A stretch of DNA of 5,298 nt from Clostridiales bacterium (GTDB lineage Bacteria; Bacillota; Clostridia; Lachnospirales; Lachnospiraceae): contig JAJQBV010000048.1 of NCBI GenBank assembly GCA_021203115.1, forward strand, positions 1 to 5,298, read 5' to 3'. The notes below the pieces were generated by a model. It saw nothing but the letters and a program-made list of their open reading frames with translations, searched no databases and was not told the origin of the DNA. Positions within the stretch are counted from its first letter, which is position 1. The number at the start of each line of letters is the position of its first letter. Shown here one piece after another: positions 5,290 to 5,298 of the stretch. The position numbers and the translations under genes are program-made.

Positions 5290-5298
5290 GTGCATTAC

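Larger units (their letters stand above)
4984..5298. other. AT-rich intergenic control region
   Basis: About 315 nt without a convincing gene. From right to left it holds the LexA-like box, the weak terminator hairpin, the tandem and single DnaA-like boxes, the CCGGTA/TACCGG repeat, a TTGACA hexamer and the candidate regulator promoter. Frames that stay open here (for example TTG 5068 leftward and ATG 5243 rightward) lack ribosome sites or family similarity. Confidence 0.7.

Noticed and set aside
5243..5298. Plus-strand open frame from ATG 5243 to the window edge (MKKMRSPANN...)
   Set aside because: No ribosome site, it overlaps the hairpin and the LexA-like box, and there is no recognisable protein; too short to support.

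Overview
The window suggests a low-to-mid GC Firmicute, most likely Clostridia and probably Lachnospiraceae-like. The grounds are a PucR/CdaR-type regulator directly ahead of ftsE-ftsX, a membrane-anchored S41 (CtpA/CtpB-type) protease next to ftsX, a YjbM-type small alarmone synthetase, GGAGG-type ribosome binding sites, and an AT-rich control region next to genes of about 50% GC. The taxon is inferred from gene content and style, not from a marker gene.

All five complete genes lie on the minus strand and read right to left. The order in transcription is: PucR/CdaR-like regulator (4939-3857); a 130-nt gap with interleaved inverted repeats and a candidate promoter; ftsE (3726-3046); ftsX (3049-2141, overlapping ftsE by ATGA); a 168-nt gap with tiny ORFs; S41 C-terminal processing peptidase (1972-710); and a RelA/SpoT-type small (p)ppGpp synthetase (689-51). 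Positions 1-50 are downstream of the synthetase and could hold the start of another gene, but too little is visible.

The right end (about 4984-5298) holds no convincing gene and is dense with candidate control sites. These are a promoter for the regulator, a perfect inverted repeat beside a TTGACA hexamer, two abutting DnaA-box consensus sites with a third near-match, a weak terminator-like hairpin, and a LexA (SOS) box-like sequence at the edge.

FtsE (ATPase) and FtsX (permease-like membrane protein) form the complex that in Gram-positives switches peptidoglycan hydrolases on from inside the cell. The S41 protease acts outside the membrane and may process envelope proteins. The synthetase makes the stringent-response alarmone. 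The regulator carries a sensor-like N-terminus and a PucR-type helix-turn-helix. Together they look like a cell-envelope/division operon with a ligand-responsive regulator at the head and an alarmone synthetase at the tail. No wholly new system is evident. The points most worth checking are the DnaA/LexA-like sites, the interleaved repeats before ftsE, the absence of a hydrolase or EnvC-like partner next to ftsX, and the placement of the synthetase.
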